Assembly (NCBI RefSeq): GCF_000153205.1
Contig: NZ_CH672427.1
Coordinates: forward strand, 3,154,596-3,218,595
Direction: 5' to 3'
Origin: Nitrococcus mobilis Nb-231
GTDB lineage: Bacteria > Pseudomonadota > Gammaproteobacteria > Nitrococcales > Nitrococcaceae
Length of the DNA stretch: 64,000 bases
The notes beneath the pieces were generated by a model. The model was given only the letters and a program-made list of their open reading frames with translations, ran no database searches and was not told the origin of the DNA. Shown in pieces: positions 56,123-64,000 of this stretch. Position 1 is the stretch's first letter, and every line of letters begins with the position of its first letter. The position numbers and the translations under genes are program-made.

Positions 56123-59100
56123 ATGAATGATGTCACTGATGTGCCGGACCTGCGCGCTCGGGTAGCGGAGGTTCTTGATCTTCCCGTTGAAGCCGTCAGC
56201 AAGGACGGCAACCTCATCGAAATGGGGATCGATTCGATCACCATGATGCGGCTGGCCAGTGAATGGTGCCGCCAAGGCTATGGAATCAGCTTTGCCGAGA
56301 TGATCTCGGATCCAAGAGTTTCAGCCTGGCGAACGATCATTTCGGAGAGTGAGCGGGAAGCACCGCGGACGGACAGCGGCATGGCCGTTGATGAGCAGGC
56401 ACCGTTTGAGCTCGCCTTAATGCAGCACGCGTACTGGGTGGGGCGTACAGGTGAGCAGTATCTCGGCGGTGTCGCCGCCCATTTCTACAACGAATTCGAT
56501 GGTGTCGGCGTGGAAGCCGCGCGTCTCGAAGCCGCGGTTCGCGCGCTGATCGAACGCCACGGCATGCTGCGGGTGCGCATCACCGACGATGGCCGCCAGC
56601 GTATTCCCGCCGACAGCCTCTGGCCGGGTTTGACCGTTCATGACTTTCGCACGCTGGACGTCGGGGACGCAGAAAAAGCACTTGAAGAGCTACGCCAGCG
56701 GCTTTCTCACCGGCAGATGAATCTGGTCGCAGGAGAGGTGTTCGATGTTCAGCTTTCCTTGTTGCCCGCTTCCCTTCGCCCTGGCGCCACTCGTATTCAT
56801 TTCAATCTGGACATGGTCGCCGCCGATGCCTTGAGTCTGCGTACGTTGTTGAAGGATCTGGCTTATCTGTATGCGGGCCGGGAATTGCCTCCCATCCAGT
56901 ACAGTTATCCACAGTATCTGGCTGACCGCGAAGCCGCGTTGTGTCAGCCGGATCGGGCAAGCGCATTGCGGAACGACCGGGCTTACTGGTGGCAACGACT
57001 CGATCAGATGCCGGCGGCACCACGCCTGCCGGTGGTCGGCGCGGGTGAGGAGCGGAACGCAACGCGAGTGGTGCGCCGACACAGATGGTTGGCGCCGGAT
57101 TCAGTTCGAGCCTTCGAGGCGGCGGCCCGGCAGCATGGTTTGACGCCCGCTATGGCGCTGGCGGCTCTGTTCGCCGAGGTCCTGACCGCTTGGAGCGCCG
57201 AACCCGCCTTTCTGCTCAATCTCCCTCTGTTTAATCGTGAGCCGCTCCATCCTGAGGCCGATCTCCTTGTCGGCGACTTCACTTCCTCAGTGTTGTTGGA
57301 GTGGCAGGGCGGTGCTGGGGGGACTTTCGTCGAGCGGGCCACCGCGCTGCAGGCGCGCTTTCATTCGGATGTGCAACACAGCGGTTTTTCCGGCGTCGAG
57401 GTACTGAGGGAGCTTTCCCGTCGTCATGGCGAGCGGTGGCTGGCTCCGGTGGTTTACACCAGTGCCTTGGGGCTGGGGGAGCTTTTTCCCGACATTGTCC
57501 AGGAGTGTCTTGGCCGTCCTTCCTGGATTATTTCCCAGAACCCGCAGGTCTGGCTGGATGCTCAGGTCACGGAACTCAATGGCGGCTTGCTGGTGAATCT
57601 GGATGCGCGGGAGGATGCCTTCGAGCCGGGTGTGCTGGATGCCTTGTTCGATGCGCACGGCCGATTGTTGGCCGATCTGATCGACCGCCCCCAGGTCTGG
57701 AACCAACCGGTTTCGCCGTTGTTGCCCGATGCCGCTCGGAAACAGCGGGAGGCGATCAACGCCACCGGAACGCCGGTATCTGGTCGCCGTCTGCATGACG
57801 GCTTCCTGGCCTTTGCCGAAGCCGAGCCGCAAGCGCTGGCGCTGCTTTGGGAAGAGCATGGGGCGTTGTCCTATGGCGAGCTACGGCGTCAAGCGATGGC
57901 CGTCGCCGGCTATCTGGTGGCGAAAGGCGTGCGACCGGGGGACGTGGTAGCAGTGTTGCTGCCGAAGGGGCCGGAACAGATTATCGCCGTGCTCGGCACG
58001 CTGGCGGCGGGAGCGGTGTACCTGCCAATCGGTGTGGACCAGCCGGCGGCCCGGCGCGAACGCATCCGGCGCGCCGCCGCGGTGCGCCTGGTGCTCGATG
58101 CCTTGCCGCAGGACGCTGAGCCGCTGGCGGCGCCCGTGCCTGGTTCGGATCAAGACCTCGCCTACATCCTTTACACCTCTGGTTCTACCGGCGAGCCCAA
58201 GGGCGTGGAGGTGCCGCATCGAGCCGCCATGAATACCATTGAAAATTTGAATCGCCGCCTGGAGCTATCCGGCGCCGATCGAATTCTGGCGCTGTCCGCT
58301 CTCGAGTTCGATCTCTCGGTTTTCGATATTTTTGCCGCTCTTTCCGTGGGAGCCGCCGTGGTTTGCGTGGACGAGGCCGAGCGCCGGGATGCGGCGGCCT
58401 GGAATCGATTGATACGGCGCCATGGGGTTAGCCTCCTGAATTGCGTACCCGCGTTGCTGGACATGATGCTGAGCGCGCCGAACGATGAAAGCGGGCCGGT
58501 GACGCTGCGGGCCGTGTTGCTTGGGGGCGACAAAATTCCCCCGAATCTTCCCGGCAGACTGGCGAACTGGGCGCCGGGGTGTCGTTTCATTGCACTGGGG
58601 GGCACCACCGAGACGGCCATTCATTCCACTTTCTTCGAGGTTACGGAAACCCGGCCCTCCTGGCATTCCGCTCCCTACGGCAAGCCTCTGGGCAACGTTT
58701 GCCTGAGAGTGGTGGACGCTTTGGACCGAGACTGCCCGGACTTCGTTCCGGGCGAGCTCTGGATTGGCGGGGAAGGGGTGGCCCGGGGCTATCGCGGGGA
58801 TCCGGAAAGAACCGCCCGCCAATTTGTCGTGCATGACGGACGGCGCTGGTATCGCACCGGGGATCAGGCTCGCTATCGCTCGGACGGTAACGTCGAATTC
58901 CTAGGACGCCTCGACCAGCAAATCAAATTGCGCGGTCATCGCATCGAGCTTGGTGAAGTGGAGGCGGCCCTGGTTTCCGGTCCCGGGGTCGGTCAGGCCG
59001 TGGCGTTGGCGGTCAAGCAGGGCCTGGTGGGCGTTATTACGTTGTCCGGCCGTAATCAAAGTACGACGGGCGCGGGCGGGTGGCTGGACCTGCAGGCCCC

Positions 59101-62100
59101 CCCGGCGGCGTTTCAGCCGCTCCGGGAGCACCTGCGCGAGACGCTGCCACCGGCGATGGTGCCGGTAAGCCTTTACTGCTGCTCCGAATTGCCGCTTACC
59201 GCCAACGGCAAGGTTGATCGCAAGTCGTTGGCCCGCCTCATTGAGCAAAGTGCCAAGGCGGCAAACCCGACGCTCGTCGTTCCCCCCGAAGGCGAACTGG
59301 AACGTCGTGTGGCCGAAATCTGGTCCAGGCTGCTCAAGGTGTCCGCAGTAGGGCGCGATCAGAACTTCTTTTCCCTCGGTGGCGATTCGCTGCTTGCCAC
59401 CCGGATGGCACGACAACTTGGCGAGCTCGGCATTGCGGGTGTGCGTCTGGCGGCGTTGTTCGAGAATCCGACCCTATCGGAGTTCGCCGCCACTCTGCAC
59501 CTCGGCGGTGCTCCGGCGCTGATGCAGGAGTGGCACGCGGATGTCGAAAACCGCTATCAGCCGTTCCCGCCTACGGAGGTGCAGCACGCCTATTGGATCG
59601 GCCGGGATCCGGGGCTGGTGCTGGGTGGTGTCGGCTGCCATTTTTACCGCGAGTACGATGCCGGGGATCTGGATATCGCACGGCTGGAAGCTGCGGTGAA
59701 TACCCTAATCGGCCGGCATGAGATGTTGCGCGCGGTGTTCGATGAAGAAGGTCGCCAGCGGATTTTGCCCGATGTGCCGCGTTTTTCCATCAAAATCGAT
59801 GATGCGGAGGGCCGTTGGGACGAGGTCTGCGACGCGGTGCGTGCGGAAGCCTCGCATCGAGTGTTCGACCCTACACGCTGGCCGTTGTTCGACATCCGCG
59901 CGATACGTTCGCGACAGGGTACGCGTCTGGCGATTAGTCTGGATAATATGATCGTCGATGCACTCAGCATCGTGATGTTTTACGCGGAATTGAGTCAGCT
60001 TTATCAGCAACCCGATGCCTCTCTGCCACCGATATCTTTGTCGTTTCGCGATTACCGGCTAAACAGTGCACCTTCGCCGCAGGCGCTGCAGACAGCCCGG
60101 GAATTCTGGCTGCGCAAATTGCCGGAACTGCCGCCGGCACCGGAGCTGCCGCTGGCCCGTAACCCGGAAGAAATCGGCGTGCCGCGCTTTGTTCGTTACC
60201 AGGGAAGCCTGGACGCCACAACCTGGTCCCGTCTGACGAACTGGGCCCAGCTCGAGGGTGTCACCGCGTCGGCTATTCTACTGACCGCCTTCGCCGAGGT
60301 GTTGGGCCGGTGGAGTTCTAGCCCGGACTTGACGCTGAATCTGACTCTCTTTGATCGCCAGGAATGCCACCCCGACATTCACCGGGTGATGGGTGACTTC
60401 ACGTCCTTGACACTACTTGGTTACCGGGCACGGAACACCGATAGCTGGCTTGATCGCCTTCGGCGAACACAGAAAGAACTGGGGGAGGCGCTCGATCATC
60501 GTGCATGCTCAAGTGTCGCACTGTTGCGCGAGTTGGCCCGGGATACTGGGGATGCCATGGTGTCCATGCCGGTGGTGTTCACCAGCGCTTTGGGTGTCCC
60601 CGGTGGCACCGCTTTTCCGGAAAGCGGCCCTTTCAGCCGGCAGGTCTGGGGCGTTACGCAGACACCACAGGTGTGGATAGACCACCAGGTGGTAGAAGCG
60701 GATGGCGGCATCGCATTGAACTGGGACGTGGTGGAGGACCTCTTCCCCGGTGGATTGATCGCCGATATGTTCGATGCCTATCTCCGTTTGTTGCATCTGT
60801 TGGGCGATATGGACTGGCGAATGCCGCCGCCGGACCTGATGCCGTTGGGTCAACGCGAAGTGCGCCGACAGGTCAATGCCACTACCGCGCCGCTTCCTCA
60901 GCACGCCTTACACGACCGCTTCTTTCAGAACGCACGGGAAAACACCGACTGGATTGCCTTGCGATGGGGGCGGAGCGGGACGCGGAGCTACGGCGAACTG
61001 GCCGATAGCGCGCTGCGGGTGGCTGCGGAATTGATACGCGGTGGCGTCTCTCCGGAGGAGGTGGTGGCGGTGCATCTGCCCAAGAGTCCGGATCAGATCG
61101 CCGCTGTATTGGGGGTGCTGGCCGCCGGTGCTGCCTATTTGCCCCTGGGCATGGATCAGCCGGTCGCCCGTCGTGATCGGGTGTTGCGGCGGGCCGGTGT
61201 TCGCCGGGTGGTGACCGACTCGAACCAATCCTGGCCGGACCAGGTATCACCCTGTTTGTTTTCCCGCATACGGGCCGTCGAGCCCTTGCCTGAACCTGTG
61301 TCGGTGGCCACGGATCAGCTGGCGTACGTGATTTTTACTTCCGGCTCCACCGGTGAACCCAAAGGCGTGGAGATTACTCACCGCGCTGCCCTGAATACGA
61401 TACTCGATATTAACCGCCGCTTCGGTGTCGACGCGCAGGATCGTGTGCTGGCGGTATCAGCCCTGAATTTCGATCTGTCGGTCTACGACATCTTCGGTCT
61501 TCTTTCCACCGGCGGTTCGCTGATTCTCATCGACGAACAGGCGAGACGCGAGGCCCGCGACTGGCACGAACTGGCGCGACGACATGGTGCGACCATTTGG
61601 AACAGTGCTCCGGCTTTGTTGGAGATGTTGTTGACGGTCAGCGATCAGTCCTCGCCACCGGCGCCGTTGCGTCTGGCTCTGGCTTCCGGCGACTGGATCG
61701 GTTTGGATCTGCCCAGGCGTCTCACCGCCCGCTTCCCCGAATGCCGTTTCATCGCTTTGGGCGGTGCCACCGAAGCGTCGATCTGGTCCAATTTCTATGA
61801 GGTCGAGACGGTGGATGCCGACTGGCGTTCCATTCCCTACGGGCGACCTCTGTCCAATCAGCGTTTCCGTGTGGTCGACGAGCAAGGGCAGGATTGTCCG
61901 GACTGGGTCAGCGGTGAACTGTGGATCGGTGGGGACGGTCTGGCGCTCGGCTACCGTGCCGACCCTGAGCGCAGCGGCGCGCGCTTCGTTACCATTAAAA
62001 CGGGTCGCGACGATACCACGGGCCGATGGTATCGGACCGGTGACCGGGCCCGCTACTGGCCGGACGGCGTGTTGGAGTTTCTCGGTCGGATCGACGATCA

Positions 62101-62695
62101 GGTCAAAATTCGCGGCCATCGTATCGAACTTGGAGAGATCGAAGCAGCGCTTCTGGAATGCCCCGGCGTTGACCATGCGGTCGCGCTCGTGCTGCGTGGG
62201 CCGGCTTCAACGGCGCGACTGGTAGCTGCCGTGGTGGCGCCACCCGGGCACCCGGTCCCCGATGGCGACCTTCTGCATTCGCACCTGATCGGAATATTGC
62301 CGCCGCCGATGGTTCCCGAACACATCGAGGTGATGGATGCCTTGCCGCTGACCGCCAATGGCAAGGTGGATCGTGCCGCGCTGGCGGAATGCTTCAAAAG
62401 CCCCGCTTCGAAGGACGAGAGTCAATCCGGGCCGCCGCAGGGCGAGTGGGAACAGCGCGTCGCTGAGATCTGGGAAGCACTGCTAGAGGTGCCTTTTCCA
62501 CAACGACAGCACAGTTTTTTCGAACTGGGGGGCGATAGCCTTTTGGCAACCCGTTTTACCGAAACCCTGTGCCGCCGCTATGGAGTGACTTTACCCCTTC
62601 GTCACCTTTTTACCCAGCCTATGTTAGCGGATGTGGCGGTGGCCATCGAAGTCGAAGCGGCGCGCGCCGTGGATACAGAAGAAGGCGCCCTGTGA
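56123..62695 (+). CDS. Non-ribosomal peptide synthetase, ArCP-Cy-A-PCP-Cy-A-PCP
   Basis: A 2190-residue assembly-line enzyme. Domains: aryl carrier (about 5-75, Ser38 in GIDSIT); Cy1 (about 93-520, DMVAAD at 230-235); A1 (about 550-1040, Tyr684 in YTSGSTGEPKG); PCP1 (Ser1089 in GGDSLLA); Cy2 (D-N-M-I-V-D, 1274-1279); A2 (about 1600-2095); PCP2 (Ser2139). All Cy domains have DxxxxD rather than HHxxxDG, so they cyclise Cys/Ser/Thr. Aligned to the GrsA code positions, A2 gives D-L-Y-N-L-S-L-I-W, the canonical Cys code; A1 gives D-L-F-N-L-G-L-I-H. No methyltransferase or epimerase is inserted. Resembles PchE and HMWP2 but with an extra A domain. Confidence 0.92.
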   Translation: MNDVTDVPDLRARVAEVLDLPVEAVSKDGNLIEMGIDSITMMRLASEWCRQGYGISFAEMISDPRVSAWRTIISESEREAPRTDSGMAVDEQAPFELALMQHAYWVGRTGEQYLGGVAAHFYNEFDGVGVEAARLEAAVRALIERHGMLRVRITDDGRQRIPADSLWPGLTVHDFRTLDVGDAEKALEELRQRLSHRQMNLVAGEVFDVQLSLLPASLRPGATRIHFNLDMVAADALSLRTLLKDLAYLYAGRELPPIQYSYPQYLADREAALCQPDRASALRNDRAYWWQRLDQMPAAPRLPVVGAGEERNATRVVRRHRWLAPDSVRAFEAAARQHGLTPAMALAALFAEVLTAWSAEPAFLLNLPLFNREPLHPEADLLVGDFTSSVLLEWQGGAGGTFVERATALQARFHSDVQHSGFSGVEVLRELSRRHGERWLAPVVYTSALGLGELFPDIVQECLGRPSWIISQNPQVWLDAQVTELNGGLLVNLDAREDAFEPGVLDALFDAHGRLLADLIDRPQVWNQPVSPLLPDAARKQREAINATGTPVSGRRLHDGFLAFAEAEPQALALLWEEHGALSYGELRRQAMAVAGYLVAKGVRPGDVVAVLLPKGPEQIIAVLGTLAAGAVYLPIGVDQPAARRERIRRAAAVRLVLDALPQDAEPLAAPVPGSDQDLAYILYTSGSTGEPKGVEVPHRAAMNTIENLNRRLELSGADRILALSALEFDLSVFDIFAALSVGAAVVCVDEAERRDAAAWNRLIRRHGVSLLNCVPALLDMMLSAPNDESGPVTLRAVLLGGDKIPPNLPGRLANWAPGCRFIALGGTTETAIHSTFFEVTETRPSWHSAPYGKPLGNVCLRVVDALDRDCPDFVPGELWIGGEGVARGYRGDPERTARQFVVHDGRRWYRTGDQARYRSDGNVEFLGRLDQQIKLRGHRIELGEVEAALVSGPGVGQAVALAVKQGLVGVITLSGRNQSTTGAGGWLDLQAPPAAFQPLREHLRETLPPAMVPVSLYCCSELPLTANGKVDRKSLARLIEQSAKAANPTLVVPPEGELERRVAEIWSRLLKVSAVGRDQNFFSLGGDSLLATRMARQLGELGIAGVRLAALFENPTLSEFAATLHLGGAPALMQEWHADVENRYQPFPPTEVQHAYWIGRDPGLVLGGVGCHFYREYDAGDLDIARLEAAVNTLIGRHEMLRAVFDEEGRQRILPDVPRFSIKIDDAEGRWDEVCDAVRAEASHRVFDPTRWPLFDIRAIRSRQGTRLAISLDNMIVDALSIVMFYAELSQLYQQPDASLPPISLSFRDYRLNSAPSPQALQTAREFWLRKLPELPPAPELPLARNPEEIGVPRFVRYQGSLDATTWSRLTNWAQLEGVTASAILLTAFAEVLGRWSSSPDLTLNLTLFDRQECHPDIHRVMGDFTSLTLLGYRARNTDSWLDRLRRTQKELGEALDHRACSSVALLRELARDTGDAMVSMPVVFTSALGVPGGTAFPESGPFSRQVWGVTQTPQVWIDHQVVEADGGIALNWDVVEDLFPGGLIADMFDAYLRLLHLLGDMDWRMPPPDLMPLGQREVRRQVNATTAPLPQHALHDRFFQNARENTDWIALRWGRSGTRSYGELADSALRVAAELIRGGVSPEEVVAVHLPKSPDQIAAVLGVLAAGAAYLPLGMDQPVARRDRVLRRAGVRRVVTDSNQSWPDQVSPCLFSRIRAVEPLPEPVSVATDQLAYVIFTSGSTGEPKGVEITHRAALNTILDINRRFGVDAQDRVLAVSALNFDLSVYDIFGLLSTGGSLILIDEQARREARDWHELARRHGATIWNSAPALLEMLLTVSDQSSPPAPLRLALASGDWIGLDLPRRLTARFPECRFIALGGATEASIWSNFYEVETVDADWRSIPYGRPLSNQRFRVVDEQGQDCPDWVSGELWIGGDGLALGYRADPERSGARFVTIKTGRDDTTGRWYRTGDRARYWPDGVLEFLGRIDDQVKIRGHRIELGEIEAALLECPGVDHAVALVLRGPASTARLVAAVVAPPGHPVPDGDLLHSHLIGILPPPMVPEHIEVMDALPLTANGKVDRAALAECFKSPASKDESQSGPPQGEWEQRVAEIWEALLEVPFPQRQHSFFELGGDSLLATRFTETLCRRYGVTLPLRHLFTQPMLADVAVAIEVEAARAVDTEEGAL

Positions 62696-62746
62696 GTATC
62701 TGACCGCCCCGATTTCTCACCCAGGACACACAGGGAGTCTTACATT

Positions 62747-64000
62747 ATGAACGCCAATGCCTTGATTGAGGAACTGCAAGGACTCGGAGTGGAACTCTGG
62801 GCAGAGGAGGAGCAACTGCGTTTCCGTGCCCCCAGAGGAGTACTTACCGAGGAAAAAATTGCGGTGTTGCGTACTCACAAAACGCAGATCATCGATCTGT
62901 TGCGCACGGATAAGGCGGGAGCGGTGGCGGCGGACGCCCAGGCTCGCCATGAGCCTTTTCCATTGACCGAGGTGCAGGAGGCCTACCTGCTCGGACGCAG
63001 CGAATCCTTTGGTTTTGGGGGCGTGGCCTGCCACGGCTATCTGGAGGCGATCTACCCGGAACTTGATCCAGCCGCGTTGCAAGATGCCTGGAACGATCTG
63101 ATCCACCGCCACGATATGCTGCGCGCGGTGATCAGCGCGGACGGCTACCAGCGCGTGCTGCCGGAAGTGCCATGCTATCGGATCGCGGTGCAGGACGGCC
63201 GGGACTGGGCGCCTTCCGAGTTGGAGCAGCATCTACGTGCGTCCCGCGCGGAGATGGACCATCGCCTTTACGACACCGGCAAGTGGCCGTTGTTTGAACT
63301 GCGTCTGACGCGCACCCGTGGTGGCGACATTCTTCATTTCTCCTTGGATGCGCTGATCGCGGACTGGGCCAGCGCCGGCATTCTATTCTCCGAGTTGAAC
63401 CAGATACTTCGGGGGCACGGTGACACCTTGCCCGCTCTGGACATCAGGTTCCGCGACTACCTGCTGGCCGAACGGCGGTTGCGCGACGGTGTTGCCTATC
63501 GCAGAGCCCGGGATTACTGGATGGATCGGGTGGAGGCTTTGCCCAGTGCGCCGGAATTACCGCTCTTGTCTCGAACCGCGGTGGAGAACCGCGCGCGCTT
63601 TCGGCGTCATCATTGGCGTCTGCCACGCGGTCATTGGGAGGCGCTGCGGCGACAAGCCTCCATGTTCAGCCTGACCGCCTCCAATGTGGTGCTGGCCGCT
63701 TATGTTGCGGTACTACAGCGCTGGAGCCGATCTCCTCACTTCTCGCTGAATTTGACCCTGCTGAATCGTCAACCGCTGCATCCTCAGGTCAACCGTTTGG
63801 TAGGGGATTTCACCTCGGTCAGTCTGTTGGAAGTGCCTGCTTTCGGCGGGCGCCCGTTTCATGAGCAGGCGGCTGTTCTGGGCGAGCAACTGTTCGCGGA
63901 CCTGGACCATCGTCTGTTTTCTGGCGTGGAAGTCATTCGCGAAATCAGTAGACGGCGTGGCCACGAAGCCGCTTTCATGCCGGTGGTGTTCACCAGTGCC
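62747..64000 (+). CDS. Second NRPS, docking domain plus heterocyclization domain (3' truncated by window edge)
   Basis: 418 codons are visible, open to the window end. Residues 1-55 (ALIEELQGLGVELWAEEEQL ... EKIAVLRTHKTQIIDLL) resemble a TubC-type N-terminal docking domain. A Cy domain follows, from about residue 65 (FPLTEVQEAYLLGRS), with DALIAD (201-206) as the DxxxxD motif and VVFTSA at the right edge. ATG at 62747 has GGGAG upstream, 51 bases after the first NRPS. It would accept the PCP2-bound intermediate and form a third ring. Remaining domains are unseen. Confidence 0.9.
   Translation, partial: MNANALIEELQGLGVELWAEEEQLRFRAPRGVLTEEKIAVLRTHKTQIIDLLRTDKAGAVAADAQARHEPFPLTEVQEAYLLGRSESFGFGGVACHGYLEAIYPELDPAALQDAWNDLIHRHDMLRAVISADGYQRVLPEVPCYRIAVQDGRDWAPSELEQHLRASRAEMDHRLYDTGKWPLFELRLTRTRGGDILHFSLDALIADWASAGILFSELNQILRGHGDTLPALDIRFRDYLLAERRLRDGVAYRRARDYWMDRVEALPSAPELPLLSRTAVENRARFRRHHWRLPRGHWEALRRQASMFSLTASNVVLAAYVAVLQRWSRSPHFSLNLTLLNRQPLHPQVNRLVGDFTSVSLLEVPAFGGRPFHEQAAVLGEQLFADLDHRLFSGVEVIREISRRRGHEAAFMPVVFTSA

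Noticed and set aside
56400-57680. Cy1 considered as an ordinary condensation domain
   Set aside because: The HHxxxDG motif is absent and DMVAAD fits DxxxxD of heterocyclization domains; the same holds for Cy2 and Cy3.
58800-59230. Embedded methyltransferase or epimerase domain in A1 or A2
   Set aside because: The distance between the late A-domain core motifs and the PCP is normal in both modules; no SAM-binding motif is seen.

Overview
The window is GC-rich proteobacterial DNA. The first 32 kb carries gene orders typical of Gammaproteobacteria: pepA-holC-valS divergent from lptF-lptG; pcnB-folK-panB-panC-panD; nnr-tsaE-amiC-mutL-miaA-hfq-hflX-hflK-hflC-DUF2065-hisZ-purA. A Chromatiales/Ectothiorhodospiraceae-type bacterium fits best. 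A Nitrobacter-type chlorite dismutase plus nirBD would suit a nitrite oxidiser such as Nitrococcus, but that is a guess which the sequence alone does not settle.

Layout. 1-2.7 kb: end of a family-4-type uracil-DNA glycosylase, rimI, an Atg22/UMF1-type MFS permease and a DUF2970 protein. 2.8-5.4 kb (minus): a three-gene lipid/glycan operon (ArnC-like GT2, LAB_N protein, ArnT-like transferase). 5.6-13.3 kb: valS, holC, pepA, lptF, lptG, an RDD protein and tRNA-Glu(CTC). 13.4-32.1 kb: RNA polyadenylation, folate and pantothenate synthesis, queuosine, NAD(P)HX repair, t6A and i6A tRNA modification, cell separation, mismatch repair, the Hfq/HflX/HflKC block, hisZ and purA. 32.2-36.6 kb: scattered accessory genes (AhpD-like, PAP2, metallo-beta-lactamase fold, CaCA exchanger, DUF4168).

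36.6-48.2 kb is a plasticity zone. Intact cargo genes (chlorite dismutase, SulP transporter, nirBD, MerC-like protein) lie among decayed mobile DNA: a frameshifted FAD-monooxygenase remnant, an integrase tail, two paralogous IS630 heads and an IS630 tail, a deleted IS1634 transposase, an IS5-type fragment and a group II intron that has lost its reverse-transcriptase gene.

48.2-64 kb is a siderophore-type biosynthetic locus that runs off the right edge. On the minus strand are a FyuA-like TonB receptor and an ABC exporter pair whose permease carries a long soluble domain resembling an inactive M1 peptidase. On the plus strand are an AraC/PchR-like regulator and two NRPS genes. The first NRPS reads ArCP-Cy-A-PCP-Cy-A-PCP and the second begins docking domain-Cy. 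Three heterocyclization domains and an aryl carrier domain predict an aryl-capped, multi-heterocycle metallophore of the pyochelin/yersiniabactin class. The second A domain has the textbook cysteine code, but the first has a Cys/Thr hybrid code, so the product may carry a mixed (methyl)oxazoline/thiazoline backbone. Aryl-acid activation, remaining modules and release must lie beyond position 64000 or elsewhere.
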